Below are positions 26,429 to 35,208 of a DNA stretch of 64,000 nt, piece by piece (the stretch's first letter is position 1; each line of letters opens with the position of its first letter). The DNA comes from Lentisphaeria bacterium (GTDB taxonomy: Bacteria; Verrucomicrobiota; Lentisphaeria; Victivallales; Victivallaceae). The DNA is taken from NCBI GenBank assembly GCA_017507125.1, contig JAFWBQ010000130.1, positions 1 through 64,000 on the forward strand, read 5' to 3'. Below the pieces are notes generated by a model that did no database searches, was not told the DNA's origin, and saw only the letters and a list, made by a program, of their open reading frames with translations. A program made the translations under genes and the position numbers.

Positions 26429-26519
26429 TTTCATGTTCTCCATTATTTTATTGACTTGCACTTCCGCTTGCCCTGCTGACGGACTTCATCAGGACGCTGC
26501 GGAGCGTGTTGATTTGTAT

Positions 26520-26548
26520 AATATATCACGTCTTCACTCTTTTGTCAA
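26520..26548 (-). promoter_or_regulatory. rpsO promoter
   Basis: TTGACA at 26543-26548, spacer 17, TATATT at 26520-26525. The -35 lies inside the last codons of the upstream membrane-protein gene. Confidence 0.75.
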
Positions 26549-27922
26549 GACACGTTCCCGGTAAAACTTCAAAAAGAGTTCCATTCTGTAAGGGATAAGA
26601 TACCTTTTCTCATCGAACCGGGGATCTCTGAGAGCCTCTTTCAAAACGTGCTGTCCCGAATGATATCCTTTGAATGACTGAGGTTCAGGCGCAAAACGGT
26701 CTCCCATATACTCCATGCCCAGGCGCAGGGCGATCCCGATGCCCACCAGGCAGAGAAGAACTTTCCGGAACCGCTCTTTCCCCCCTGCAGCGGTCAGAGT
26801 CAGCAGAAAAAGGGTAATGACCAGAAAATTGATGGCGTAAGTTCCGTAGACCACATCAGGCAGCATGAGCTTATCATGCCGTGCCGCCATGGCGCTTGCA
26901 CAGATGAACATGGCTCCCAGAGCGCAGATCCAGGCAAGAGTCAGATAGGGCCAGCTGCCTTCGCACTTGCGGAACCTGTAATAAAGTTCGACTCCGAGAC
27001 CGCAGATCAGCAGAGAGCCCGTAACGGCGGCAATGGAAATATCTCCTGTAAAACTGCTGAACCAGTTCCCTCCATTGCCGGTCAGGAAAAGAAATCCCGA
27101 CTTGAAACTTCCAAGAGAAAGCTGAAAATCCCGCTGATAGGCAAAGTTGACTTCATAATTATTCAGAACTCTGACCAGCGCAGGAGTGATATAAAGATTA
27201 TTAAGGATCCCGAAAAAGGTCATCCCCAGAGCGGCAAGCACAACAAATCTGCTCCGGCGGATACTCAAAAGCCAACGGCAGCGGCTCTGCCACAGCATGA
27301 TCACAGCCATGGTCCCGCAAAGGGCGGCAGTGAAGAAAAACCCCTGACGGTCGCTCAGACACATGAGGAGCAGAGAAACGATCAGCGCCGCACGGCTTTT
27401 CACACTTCCGTAACGGCAGCAGGCGTAAGCGGCCAAAAGGGCGCCCCAGAGTCCTGCCGCAGTCAGATATTTGGCACAGCGGAAATAATCAAGTCCCGTC
27501 ACCCCCTGGGAAAGAACGAAGAAAACCGAAATCAAAGTCACCAGCATCCCCGGGATCTTCGGAAAAAATTTGCGGGTGTAATAGTGCTGGATAAAAACCA
27601 TGATGCCGCAAAGGAGCAGAGAACAGACCGAATGGAACCAGACGATATGTTTTTTCAGTAAAAATGCCACAAAACGGGTATCGAGCGCATCAAAGAGATA
27701 GCTCAGTTCCCGTGCCTGATAAAATCCCCAGTCGTTGCTGTTGGGATCCATGATCTGAGCGGGGAAACTTCTCCCGTCCAGATAATTCATAAAGAAAAAG
27801 AGACTTTCAAAGTGGAGTCCTCCGCCGTCACGCCCCATGAGGATCAGAAGCTGGATCCCCATACACAGAAAAGCGGCAAGGAGTGCGGCCCCGAAGTTGG
27901 TTCTTTTGAAATGTATTTTCAT
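26534..27922 (-). CDS. Polytopic membrane protein of unknown function
   Basis: 462 residues, about 10-11 hydrophobic segments with short loops; not recognised as a family member. An extracytoplasmic loop after helix 1 contains DPNSNDWGFYQARE, and another holds SDRQGFFFTAAL. The overall plan (long N-terminal loop, many helices) is like membrane glycosyltransferases or O-antigen-type proteins, but no diagnostic motif is seen. ATG overlaps the stop of the TPR-like gene by 4 bp. Last gene of the kinase-led leftward set. Confidence 0.65.
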   Translation of the reverse strand: MKIHFKRTNFGAALLAAFLCMGIQLLILMGRDGGGLHFESLFFFMNYLDGRSFPAQIMDPNSNDWGFYQARELSYLFDALDTRFVAFLLKKHIVWFHSVCSLLLCGIMVFIQHYYTRKFFPKIPGMLVTLISVFFVLSQGVTGLDYFRCAKYLTAAGLWGALLAAYACCRYGSVKSRAALIVSLLLMCLSDRQGFFFTAALCGTMAVIMLWQSRCRWLLSIRRSRFVVLAALGMTFFGILNNLYITPALVRVLNNYEVNFAYQRDFQLSLGSFKSGFLFLTGNGGNWFSSFTGDISIAAVTGSLLICGLGVELYYRFRKCEGSWPYLTLAWICALGAMFICASAMAARHDKLMLPDVVYGTYAINFLVITLFLLTLTAAGGKERFRKVLLCLVGIGIALRLGMEYMGDRFAPEPQSFKGYHSGQHVLKEALRDPRFDEKRYLIPYRMELFLKFYRERVLTKE

Positions 27923-28380
27923 TTTTTTGCCCCCTTCTTTTCAAGGGAATCAAGGAAATCGATCCTTTTCGTCAAAACATGCAGAAATTGCGCCTGCCTG
28001 TCTTGCAGGGCATGAGACCTTGCCAGTTCATACCAGCGGCGTGCGGCACGGTATTTTCTGCTGTAAAGATGATAGTCTCCGTAAAGAAGCATCACTGACG
28101 GATACCTGAACTCGGCGGCCCCAAGCTGAAACCACTTCTGAGCTTTGACGTGCTCCCCACGGGCGGCATAGAAGCCGGCGGCGTATGCAACATTTCTGGC
28201 ATAGAAACGGTTGTATATCAATCCGTCCTCTGTTGCCCAAAGCAATTTCTGATCCTGTCTGAGCATCAAATGGGGCGGTGCGGCAGGGTTATTCCGGGGC
28301 ATGAGCCGCTGCTGCATGAGCATAAGCAGGGGCAGTGCACCGATGACCGCCGCTGCCAGAAATGCGTTTTTCTTTCTCAT
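27919..28380 (-). CDS. Membrane-anchored TPR-like protein
   Basis: 153 residues. N-terminal hydrophobic anchor (KKNAFLAAAVIGALPLLMLM) and then helical pairs resembling Sel1/TPR repeats: ARNVAYAAGFYAARGEHVKAQKWFQLGA and LYGDYHLYSRKYRAARRWYELA. Such repeats bind protein partners. It overlaps its neighbours by 4 bp on both sides, which suggests stoichiometric production with the membrane protein and the secreted CBM9-like protein. Function unknown. Confidence 0.6.
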   Translation of the reverse strand: MRKKNAFLAAAVIGALPLLMLMQQRLMPRNNPAAPPHLMLRQDQKLLWATEDGLIYNRFYARNVAYAAGFYAARGEHVKAQKWFQLGAAEFRYPSVMLLYGDYHLYSRKYRAARRWYELARSHALQDRQAQFLHVLTKRIDFLDSLEKKGAKK

Positions 28381-30461
28381 TTTCTGATCCGGAATACCCG
28401 GGGTTCAAAACCGTTGAAAAGAGCGCTGAAGGTCTTTTTGCCGGGGAGTTCAAGTTTCATCCGCTTTGAAGTGTTGCTCAGATTGACACCGACGATGAGA
28501 TAGTAACTGCCGCAGTCCCGCACGGCGCAGCGGAACCCGGCAGGCTCTCTGATATCAAGGGCGGGAGCCCCGTGGAACTCCTCCATCATCTCATCCAGTT
28601 CGGCGGCAGTGGAAGAGATCACCGACCAGAGCCTTGAACGGCTTGCCGGAAGAAATCCGTGCCCCAGATGAAAGAGAACACCTGCACTGTTGTTGAGAAA
28701 CGCCAGATAAAGCTCCGCCTGGAGCTCTTCGGCACTCCGGCAGAAGTTATTGGGGACCGTCACGCCGAACCAGTGGATCAGGATCTTTCCGGGAACGGTT
28801 TTCCGGATGTTCCGGATCTCCTGAGCGATACCGGGCATGGGATCTTCATGGTAACTGCCGGTAACTGCCACTTCAAAGACATCACAGGCAGGGGCGAAAC
28901 GAACCGCCTCTTTCTGACGGTCGATCTGAAGAGAAAAGAGCTGTCCGGGAGCATATTTTTTCATTTCAGTGTAAATCTTTTTGTAGAGCTCTGCCGGATC
29001 CTGCGGAAGCCGTCTGCCTTTGACGGTGAGCCAGCTTTTCATCTGAGCTTCGTAGGCGATACGTGAGATCTGAAGCGCCTGAGTGTTGAGTCTGAGTGCC
29101 TCTTTTCTGAAGTACTCAAGTGTTTTCGCCTCATCACCGGGGAAAACATATCCGGTGCCGTTCGGGGAGCGCCAGAGCCTTTTCCCCCTCAGTGCAACAT
29201 ACTCCAGAGCCCCGGGAAGTTTCCCCGGCACGATGTGGGCGGTGTTGAAGCAATCGCCGTGCTGAAGCTGAAGCACCTTTGTCTGGGAGCCTCCCACAAG
29301 AAAGCGCCTTCTGCCGGAGCAGTAAAGGAACTCGCCCTTTGCCTCCCATTTGCCGCTGCAGTTCCGCATCAGGGGAGCGGCGGCGGTAATGATGATGACC
29401 CGGGACAACCGGCAGTTCCCCTGCCGCACAGTGAGCAGATAGCGCCCCGGTTCAGCCGGGAGCGTCACGGAACCGCTGTTTTCTTCAGAACTCCACTTCA
29501 AAGGTGCGGGGCCTGAAAGGAAAAAATCTTTCTTCCCTTTCCATGAACTGCTCCACTGAAGTTTTTTATCGGCGGGGGTGTAATAATAGCGGTCCGTTTC
29601 CAGAATATGACGGTTGTCAAATCCTGAAACAGCGGTGCGTTCCCAGAGGATCCTGCCCTCTTTGTCTTTCAACCGGAATTTCCGCTCAACAGAGGACTTC
29701 ACCGGCAGTTCCATGGCGTTGGGGGGAGTAAACTCCCAGATGCCTTTGCTTGAAAAACGCCCTTTCCAAACTTTTCCGTTTTCGATCAGTTCCAGAGTGC
29801 AGTGTCTGCCGTTGACCACCCGGGCGCGGGCGGCGGTGGAACTCTGTTCCTCAAGGATGACCACCGGCCGGGGGGAAGTTCCGAAACGCAGAGTCTCGTA
29901 ATTTTTGTAATCGTGAAAACTCTTCACCCCCGCCCAGCTGAAGTGGTCGGAGTAGCTCCCCATGATGCGGGAGTGACCGAAGTTGATCTTCCAGGCGCTT
30001 CCCGCAGCTGGTTTTTTCTGGTCCAGATCGGCGTAAGAGATTTCAATGATGACCTTTCCCCAATCTTTCACATCCACCTTGAGCTGCCGGGGTTCCCATG
30101 AGGTATCCCGTTTGCGGGCGGTGTAGAGGGTTCCTGAGGGGTTGACGCCGATGTGATAGTAGACTCCTGAGGCGGGATCAGGGCAGATCTGGATCTCAAC
30201 AGACTCCTTCCCCAGCACAGCGGGCGTATCAGGCTTTGCCGGATTCACCGGGAACTTCCGCTCCCTGACGCCGGTAAAAAAAGTAAAACGCAATCCTCCG
30301 GCTATGGAGTCAATCTCAACGCGGCTCTCGCTTTTTTTCCATTTGCCGAGGATATCCACAAAGTTGGCGGCGATACCCTTTTCTGAGAAGCACTCATCAG
30401 CCGATAATGCTCCGGGAACCAGAAAGGCCGCCACTGCCAGAAAAGAAAAGATTTTTTTCAT
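28377..30461 (-). CDS. Secreted protein with CBM9-like N-terminal domain
   Basis: 694 residues from ATG 30461, which begins a clean signal peptide (KKIFSFLAVAAFLVPGALSA); a GTG at 30476 is an alternative. Residues ~25-200 resemble a CBM9/DOMON-like sugar-binding domain (ESVEIQICPDPASG, VIIEISYADL). The middle is beta-rich. The C-terminal half looks like a TIM-barrel with KILIHWFGVTVPNN and AGVLFHLGHG, and an acidic cluster near the end (DEMMEEFHG). Possibly a glycoside hydrolase, but I can name no family. Starts 22 bp after the kinase gene. Confidence 0.65.
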   Translation of the reverse strand: MKKIFSFLAVAAFLVPGALSADECFSEKGIAANFVDILGKWKKSESRVEIDSIAGGLRFTFFTGVRERKFPVNPAKPDTPAVLGKESVEIQICPDPASGVYYHIGVNPSGTLYTARKRDTSWEPRQLKVDVKDWGKVIIEISYADLDQKKPAAGSAWKINFGHSRIMGSYSDHFSWAGVKSFHDYKNYETLRFGTSPRPVVILEEQSSTAARARVVNGRHCTLELIENGKVWKGRFSSKGIWEFTPPNAMELPVKSSVERKFRLKDKEGRILWERTAVSGFDNRHILETDRYYYTPADKKLQWSSSWKGKKDFFLSGPAPLKWSSEENSGSVTLPAEPGRYLLTVRQGNCRLSRVIIITAAAPLMRNCSGKWEAKGEFLYCSGRRRFLVGGSQTKVLQLQHGDCFNTAHIVPGKLPGALEYVALRGKRLWRSPNGTGYVFPGDEAKTLEYFRKEALRLNTQALQISRIAYEAQMKSWLTVKGRRLPQDPAELYKKIYTEMKKYAPGQLFSLQIDRQKEAVRFAPACDVFEVAVTGSYHEDPMPGIAQEIRNIRKTVPGKILIHWFGVTVPNNFCRSAEELQAELYLAFLNNSAGVLFHLGHGFLPASRSRLWSVISSTAAELDEMMEEFHGAPALDIREPAGFRCAVRDCGSYYLIVGVNLSNTSKRMKLELPGKKTFSALFNGFEPRVFRIRK

Positions 30462-30483
30462 ATCCCAAAGTCTCACTGCTTTT

Positions 30484-31599
30484 TCAAAAATTTTTCATGT
30501 AAACGATAGCAAGGGTGATAAAAATAAAGAATATCAGAATGATCCCTGAAATCAGATGCCTGCGCTGCCGGTGTGAAAGAGCACTCTGAAAAGAACGGTT
30601 CTGAAATGTCAGCACCGCCATACGCAGTTCCATCACCGACTGGTAGCGGTCAGCAGGATCCTTTGCCATGGCCTTCCGGCAGATCAGCTCCAATTCTCTG
30701 GAGATCTTCATCCCTTTAGGGGCGGTTTTTGAACTTTTTTCCGGATCTTCAGTCAGAGTCTTGAGCAGAACCTCTTCATTGTTCCTGCCGGAAAAAGGAG
30801 GCGCAAGAGTCAGCATGGAGTAAAGCAGCGCCCCCAGAGCAAAGATGTCGCTGGATTTTCCGACAGGCGGAGAAGCGGGATTGACAGATATCTGTTCCGG
30901 AGCCATATATCCGGGACTCCCCCGCAACTTTCCTTTATCCCAAGAGACAGCGTGCCCCTCCTTATCTGTTTCACAGGCGATCCCCCAGTCAAAAAGGCGA
31001 ACTTCACCGAATTCACCGATATTGATATTCTCAGGCTTGATGTCAAGGTGGCAGATATTGCAGGAGTGGGCATAACTGACGGCATTGCAGACCCTCTGAA
31101 AAATACGCAGTCTCCGGTCGAGAGTGTAGTACCGGCTTTCAAAAGGACGCTTTTCACGGATCCTTTTCAGCACTGTGGTGAGAGGAACTCCTCTGAGGTA
31201 GGACATGGTATAAAAAGGGGCCCCGTTGCTGTCCAGACCGATATCATGGACAGCGACGATATTGGGATGCTCCAGATAAGCGGTGATCCTTGCCTCTCTG
31301 ATAAACTGTTCATGGATCTCTCGCGGACGCTCTTTATAATCGGGCATGAGCGCCATGGCGATTTCCCGGCCGGTATCATGATCGTGGACCAGAAGCACAC
31401 ACTTCATCCCTCCGAAACCGATACTGCGGATAAGTTCATATCTGCCCTGCGGTTTCTTTGCCAGAGACTCAAGAGAACAGGCAAAACGACCCTCCTGAGA
31501 GGGGGGACATTCCATCCCGGAGCCGGGCTCCTCTCCTATATCCTGATTGAGATCCCCGGTATCAATCCCGATCGTATTGGTATCATCAAATGGGGGCAT
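30484..31599 (-). CDS. Ser/Thr kinase-like membrane protein lacking the VAIK lysine
   Basis: 371 residues from ATG 31599, chosen for AGGAG about 10 bp upstream (ATG 31608 is too close). Protein-kinase fold: Gly-rich loop SIGFGGMK, catalytic loop HLDIKPENI (D186, K188, N191), metal-binding DWG (D204), GSPGYMAPEQ. Two hallmark residues are absent: the strand-3 Lys is Ala (REIAMALMP, A83), and the HRD Arg is Leu. The alpha-C Glu is present. A single C-terminal membrane helix (LISGIILIFFIFITLAIVYM) leaves only a few residues outside, so there is no external sensor. Possibly a pseudokinase or one using another Lys (YKERP nearby). Heads a leftward set. Confidence 0.8.
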   Translation of the reverse strand: MPPFDDTNTIGIDTGDLNQDIGEEPGSGMECPPSQEGRFACSLESLAKKPQGRYELIRSIGFGGMKCVLLVHDHDTGREIAMALMPDYKERPREIHEQFIREARITAYLEHPNIVAVHDIGLDSNGAPFYTMSYLRGVPLTTVLKRIREKRPFESRYYTLDRRLRIFQRVCNAVSYAHSCNICHLDIKPENINIGEFGEVRLFDWGIACETDKEGHAVSWDKGKLRGSPGYMAPEQISVNPASPPVGKSSDIFALGALLYSMLTLAPPFSGRNNEEVLLKTLTEDPEKSSKTAPKGMKISRELELICRKAMAKDPADRYQSVMELRMAVLTFQNRSFQSALSHRQRRHLISGIILIFFIFITLAIVYMKNF

Positions 31600-31691
31600 C
31601 AGACACATTCTCCTGATCTGTCAGTTATTCAAAGAAATTCCGGATCTCTTTGCCGGCAGGGGGCGTTACCACTCTGCCGGCAGATCTGCCG

Positions 31692-32966
31692 TCACCGTTT
31701 TTTTACAGAAGCGCAGCCCTTGCGGACCGCAGCGGCATCAATGCGGCAGACGCCGCCTGATTTACCGGGTGCCTCAAACATGGCATCCAGCATGAGTTCT
31801 TCAAGCAATGCTCTCAAACCTCTGGCGCCGGTGCCCCGTTTGACCGCCTTTTCAGCGATCATTTCCAGAGCCTCGGGGGTGAATTTGAGTTCAACATTGT
31901 CCATTGCCATAAGGCGCTGATACTGCTTTGTCAAAGCGTTCTTGGGTTCAGAGAGGACCTTGACCAGATCCTCTCTGGTAAGAGGCGCCAAACTGGTCAG
32001 CACGGGGAGACGCCCTACGATCTCAGGGATAAGTCCGAAGCGGACAAGATCTCCGGGTTCGCAAAAGGCGAAGGGGTTTTTCTGAAACTCTTCAGGAGTT
32101 ATGGTATCGTCGTCAACACTCTTTTCGTTGTCAAAGCCGATGATCTGTCTGCCGCAGCGGCGTTTGACGATATCGGCAAGTCCGCAGAAGGCTCCGCCGC
32201 AGATGAAAAGAATGTTGGAAGTGTCGATATGGAGACACTCCTGATTGGGGTGTTTTCTGCCTCCCTGGGGCGGAACGTTGGCAACAGTTCCCTCAAGGAT
32301 CTTCAAAAGAGCCTGCTGCACACCTTCACCTGAGACATCTCTGGTGATGGACATATTTTCACCCTTCCGGGCGATCTTGTCGATCTCATCCACATAGATG
32401 ATGCCGATCTGGGTGCGTTCAATATCTCCGTCTGCCGCCTGATAGAGACGCAGCAGGATATTTTCCACATCTTCGCCCACATAACCTGCTTCAGTGAGAG
32501 TTGTGGCGTCAGCGATGGCAAAGGGCACATCCAGCATTTTGGCAAGGGTGCTTGCCAGGAGCGTCTTGCCGCTGCCGGTGGGACCGATGAGCAGCACATT
32601 GCTCTTGTCGATCTCGACCTCTGAAAAACCGGCGGCGGCATCGGGATCGGCAAAGCGGGTCTGCAGACGCTTGTAGTGGTTGCGCACAGCCACGGCAAGG
32701 GTCTTTTTAGCCTCCTCCTGACCGATACAGTAGCGGTCAAGTTCGGCTTTGATCTCAGAGGGGGAAGGTACTTTCAGAGCCGCCACGGTCTCGGCGGTCT
32801 TGCTGTTTCCCTGCTTTCCGGCGTGGGCCTGAAGAGCGGCATTGCCGGCCTTGAGACAGGTGCTGCAGATCCCCATGCCTTCAAAGCCGCTGGGGAAGAA
32901 ATCAGCAGGGATCTTATCAAATTCTCTGCCGCAGAAGCCGCAGATGGTACGATTGTTTTTAGCCAT
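31692..32966 (-). CDS. clpX: ATP-dependent protease ATPase subunit ClpX
   Basis: 424 residues from ATG 32966 (GGAAAG upstream; a GTG at 32972 overlaps the clpP stop). Unfoldase that feeds proteins to ClpP. N-terminal C4 zinc domain (CGFC...CSTC), Walker A GPTGSGKT near 125, Walker [12 protein letters not shown], pore loop GYVGED, sensor-2 [10 protein letters not shown]. Third gene of the classic tig-clpP-clpX order. A TGCCGGCA inverted repeat lies downstream near 31662-31690. Confidence 0.97.
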   Translation of the reverse strand: MAKNNRTICGFCGREFDKIPADFFPSGFEGMGICSTCLKAGNAALQAHAGKQGNSKTAETVAALKVPSPSEIKAELDRYCIGQEEAKKTLAVAVRNHYKRLQTRFADPDAAAGFSEVEIDKSNVLLIGPTGSGKTLLASTLAKMLDVPFAIADATTLTEAGYVGEDVENILLRLYQAADGDIERTQIGIIYVDEIDKIARKGENMSITRDVSGEGVQQALLKILEGTVANVPPQGGRKHPNQECLHIDTSNILFICGGAFCGLADIVKRRCGRQIIGFDNEKSVDDDTITPEEFQKNPFAFCEPGDLVRFGLIPEIVGRLPVLTSLAPLTREDLVKVLSEPKNALTKQYQRLMAMDNVELKFTPEALEMIAEKAVKRGTGARGLRALLEELMLDAMFEAPGKSGGVCRIDAAAVRKGCASVKKR

Positions 32967-32968
32967 GA

Positions 32969-33577
32969 TCACTTTCCGCCTTTCCGGCTGACGACTTTGT
33001 CGATGAGGTGGTATTCCAGAGCCTCTTCGGGGCTCATGAAAAAGTCTCTTTCAGTATCTTTCTCAATGCGCTTGATGCTCTGTCCGGAGTGGCTGGCAAG
33101 GATCCCGTTGAGGATGCCTTTGAGACGGAGAATCTCTTTAGCCTGGATATTGATATCAGCGGCGGTACCTTCGGCACCGCCCCAGGGCTGGTGGATCATG
33201 ATACGGCTGTTGGGCAGAGAGTAGCGCTTGCCGGGAGCTCCGGCGGCAAGAAGGACGGCGCCCATGGAGGCGCACTGGCCCACGCAGTAGGTCTGAACAT
33301 CGCAGGAGATCATCTGCATGGTATCGTAGATGGCAAGTCCGGCGGTAACGGAACCACCGGGGCTGCAGATGTAAAGAGAAATATCTTTGGCACTGTCTTC
33401 TGCTTCAAGAAAGAGGAGCTGAGAAACGATGAGACCTGCGAGAGCATCGTCAATGGGAGAGCAGAGCATAATGATCCGTTCTTTGAGAAGACGGCTGTAA
33501 ATATCATAGGCGCGCTCTCCCTGTCCGGTCTGTTCGATGACGGTGGGAATGAGATAGGATTTGGTTTGCTTATCCAT
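32969..33577 (-). CDS. clpP: ATP-dependent Clp protease proteolytic subunit
   Basis: 202 residues. Serine protease forming the double heptamer chamber. Catalytic triad visible: S104 in [10 protein letters not shown]129 in MIHQPWGG, D178 in [15 protein letters not shown] and the C-terminal EYHLIDKV are typical. GAAGGAGAG precedes the ATG. It has a separate promoter in the 215 bp gap after tig, so clpPX can be expressed apart from tig. Confidence 0.97.
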   Translation of the reverse strand: MDKQTKSYLIPTVIEQTGQGERAYDIYSRLLKERIIMLCSPIDDALAGLIVSQLLFLEAEDSAKDISLYICSPGGSVTAGLAIYDTMQMISCDVQTYCVGQCASMGAVLLAAGAPGKRYSLPNSRIMIHQPWGGAEGTAADINIQAKEILRLKGILNGILASHSGQSIKRIEKDTERDFFMSPEEALEYHLIDKVVSRKGGK

Positions 33578-33646
33578 AGGGCTCTCCTTCAGATTAAAAG
33601 TTTAACTTATGTGTTTCTATTAATTAAATACGCTTTTAAAGGGCAA

Positions 33647-33675
33647 ATCTTACAGCAGAATCTTACAAAGTTCAA
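33647..33675 (-). promoter_or_regulatory. clpP promoter
   Basis: TTGAAC at 33670-33675, spacer 17, TAAGAT at 33647-33652 preceded by TG. Differs in the -10 from the TATATT series seen elsewhere. Confidence 0.5.
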
Positions 33676-33677
33676 AA

Positions 33678-33722
33678 AAAGCAATACCCGACCGGAACTT
33701 TTTTGACAAAGGTCCGGCCGGG
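33678..33722 (-). terminator. tig terminator
   Basis: GC-rich hairpin, arms 33711-33722 and 33687-33698, followed on the minus strand by TATTGCTTTTTTT. Confidence 0.65.
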
Positions 33723-33791
33723 GATCATCTTTTATTCATCCCGGAACGAACCGGGCTGGTACAACACCGTATAAGACTCCGGAGTGTAAAA

Positions 33792-35105
33792 TTACTTCAG
33801 CACCTTGGCGACGAGCTTCTCAAGGGCGCCTTCGGCAGCCATTTCCATGCGGAGCTCTTCAATGGCACCGTTGCGCTCAAGAGCGGTACGCATTTCAGCG
33901 GGCTTCATACCGTAGTAGTAGCTCATGCCGGTGATGCGGTCGTTGAGTTCTGCGTCAGAGACGGTGAGATTTTCCAGCTTGGCAAGTTTGGCGAGGATCA
34001 GACGGCGGCGGAGCGCAACTTTGGCGTTGGCTTCAGCGCTCTTCTTGTGCTCATCAAGTTCAGCTTTGAACTTTTCGGCATCAGCTTCGCTGCGGACAGT
34101 GGTCCGGGCGATGTTCTGCAGTTCCTTGGCGTTTTCGCTGTCAAGGAGCGCAGGAGGCATATCAAACTCGCCGGCAGCTTCATCCAGTTTCTTGAAAACG
34201 GCTTCGGCGGCTTCCTGGCGGCGCTTGGCTTCGCTGTCGCGCTCAAGACCCTGACGGATCACTTTGCGGAGCTCGTCGATGGAATCCATCTTGATCTTCT
34301 CAAGGAGTTCGGCATCGGTCAGCTCTTTACGGCGCTGGACGGCGATAACGGTGACCTTGTAGTTGACGCTCTTGCCTTTGAGAGCATCTTCGCCGCAATC
34401 GTCGCCGAAGTTGGCGGTAAAGCTGTATTCTTTACCCTTCTCGGCGCCGGTGAGAGCGGCGATGGAGCCGGGAATGCTTTCGGGCTCGCTGAGCATCAGG
34501 AAGGTATCGTCACAGGCGACCCGGCGTTTCAGACTGGGGGAAGCATCTTCGGGGAGTTCAAAGTCGCTGGAGTAGTTGACTTTGAGCATATCGTCAGCCT
34601 TGGCGGGTTCTTCCACATCGGTGAAAGAGCCGTACATGGTGTGATAGAGTTTCAGACGCTCTTCGATCATCTCGTCGCTGACAGCATCCTGGGGCAGCTC
34701 AACGCTGATGGCGTTGTAATCGCCCAGGTCGATTTCGGGAGCGGTGTTCATATTGAGGGTGAAGGTGATGTCCCCTTCCTGTTCCATATCGGGCTGGGTC
34801 TTGAAGCCGACGGTCAGGATCTCAAGATCCTTGTTTTCCTCAATCTTGGCAAAGGCGGCACCCATGATCCGGTTACGCAGTTCCTCTTTGATTTCACCGG
34901 CGAATTTGGAAGCGACCAGTCCGGCAGGAGCCTTACCGGCGCGGAATCCGGGCAGACGGGCAACACCGCCGATATAAGCGGTCACTTTGCTTTTCTCAGA
35001 TTTCACCACATCAGCGGCGAAGGTAAAAGTCGCCTCACAGCAGCAGGGCTGGGGATTGGCGTATTCAACTTTCACGCTTTCGGCAAGAATATTTTTTTTA
35101 GCCAT
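33792..35105 (-). CDS. tig: Trigger factor (ribosome-associated chaperone, PPIase)
   Basis: 437 residues, normal length. N-terminal ribosome-binding domain has the GFRAGKAP signature (here ARLPGFRAGKAPAGLV, near 50). Middle FKBP-type prolyl isomerase domain begins around ADDMLKVNYSSDF. The C-terminal helical chaperone arm follows (ELLEKIKMDSIDELRKV, then Ala/Lys-rich helices). GGATTGTTGA region with AAAGGA supplies the ribosome site. Upstream of clpP and clpX as in many bacteria. Confidence 0.95.
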   Translation of the reverse strand: MAKKNILAESVKVEYANPQPCCCEATFTFAADVVKSEKSKVTAYIGGVARLPGFRAGKAPAGLVASKFAGEIKEELRNRIMGAAFAKIEENKDLEILTVGFKTQPDMEQEGDITFTLNMNTAPEIDLGDYNAISVELPQDAVSDEMIEERLKLYHTMYGSFTDVEEPAKADDMLKVNYSSDFELPEDASPSLKRRVACDDTFLMLSEPESIPGSIAALTGAEKGKEYSFTANFGDDCGEDALKGKSVNYKVTVIAVQRRKELTDAELLEKIKMDSIDELRKVIRQGLERDSEAKRRQEAAEAVFKKLDEAAGEFDMPPALLDSENAKELQNIARTTVRSEADAEKFKAELDEHKKSAEANAKVALRRRLILAKLAKLENLTVSDAELNDRITGMSYYYGMKPAEMRTALERNGAIEELRMEMAAEGALEKLVAKVLK

Positions 35106-35158
35106 AATTCAACAATCCTTTCAAAAGATTAAATTTTTTGCAAACAGTGTTAAGTGAT

Positions 35159-35186
35159 AATATAGCACGTTTTTTAAAATTTACAA
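35159..35186 (-). promoter_or_regulatory. tig promoter
   Basis: TTGTAA at 35181-35186, spacer 16, TATATT at 35159-35164 preceded by TGC, 54 bp before the ATG. Confidence 0.7.
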
Positions 35187-35208
35187 GAAGTATTTTGTAT
35201 AAAACGCC

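Noticed and set aside
34047-35132. Rightward 361-codon frame opposite tig
   Set aside because: Antisense to a full-length trigger factor with standard tig-clpP-clpX order.
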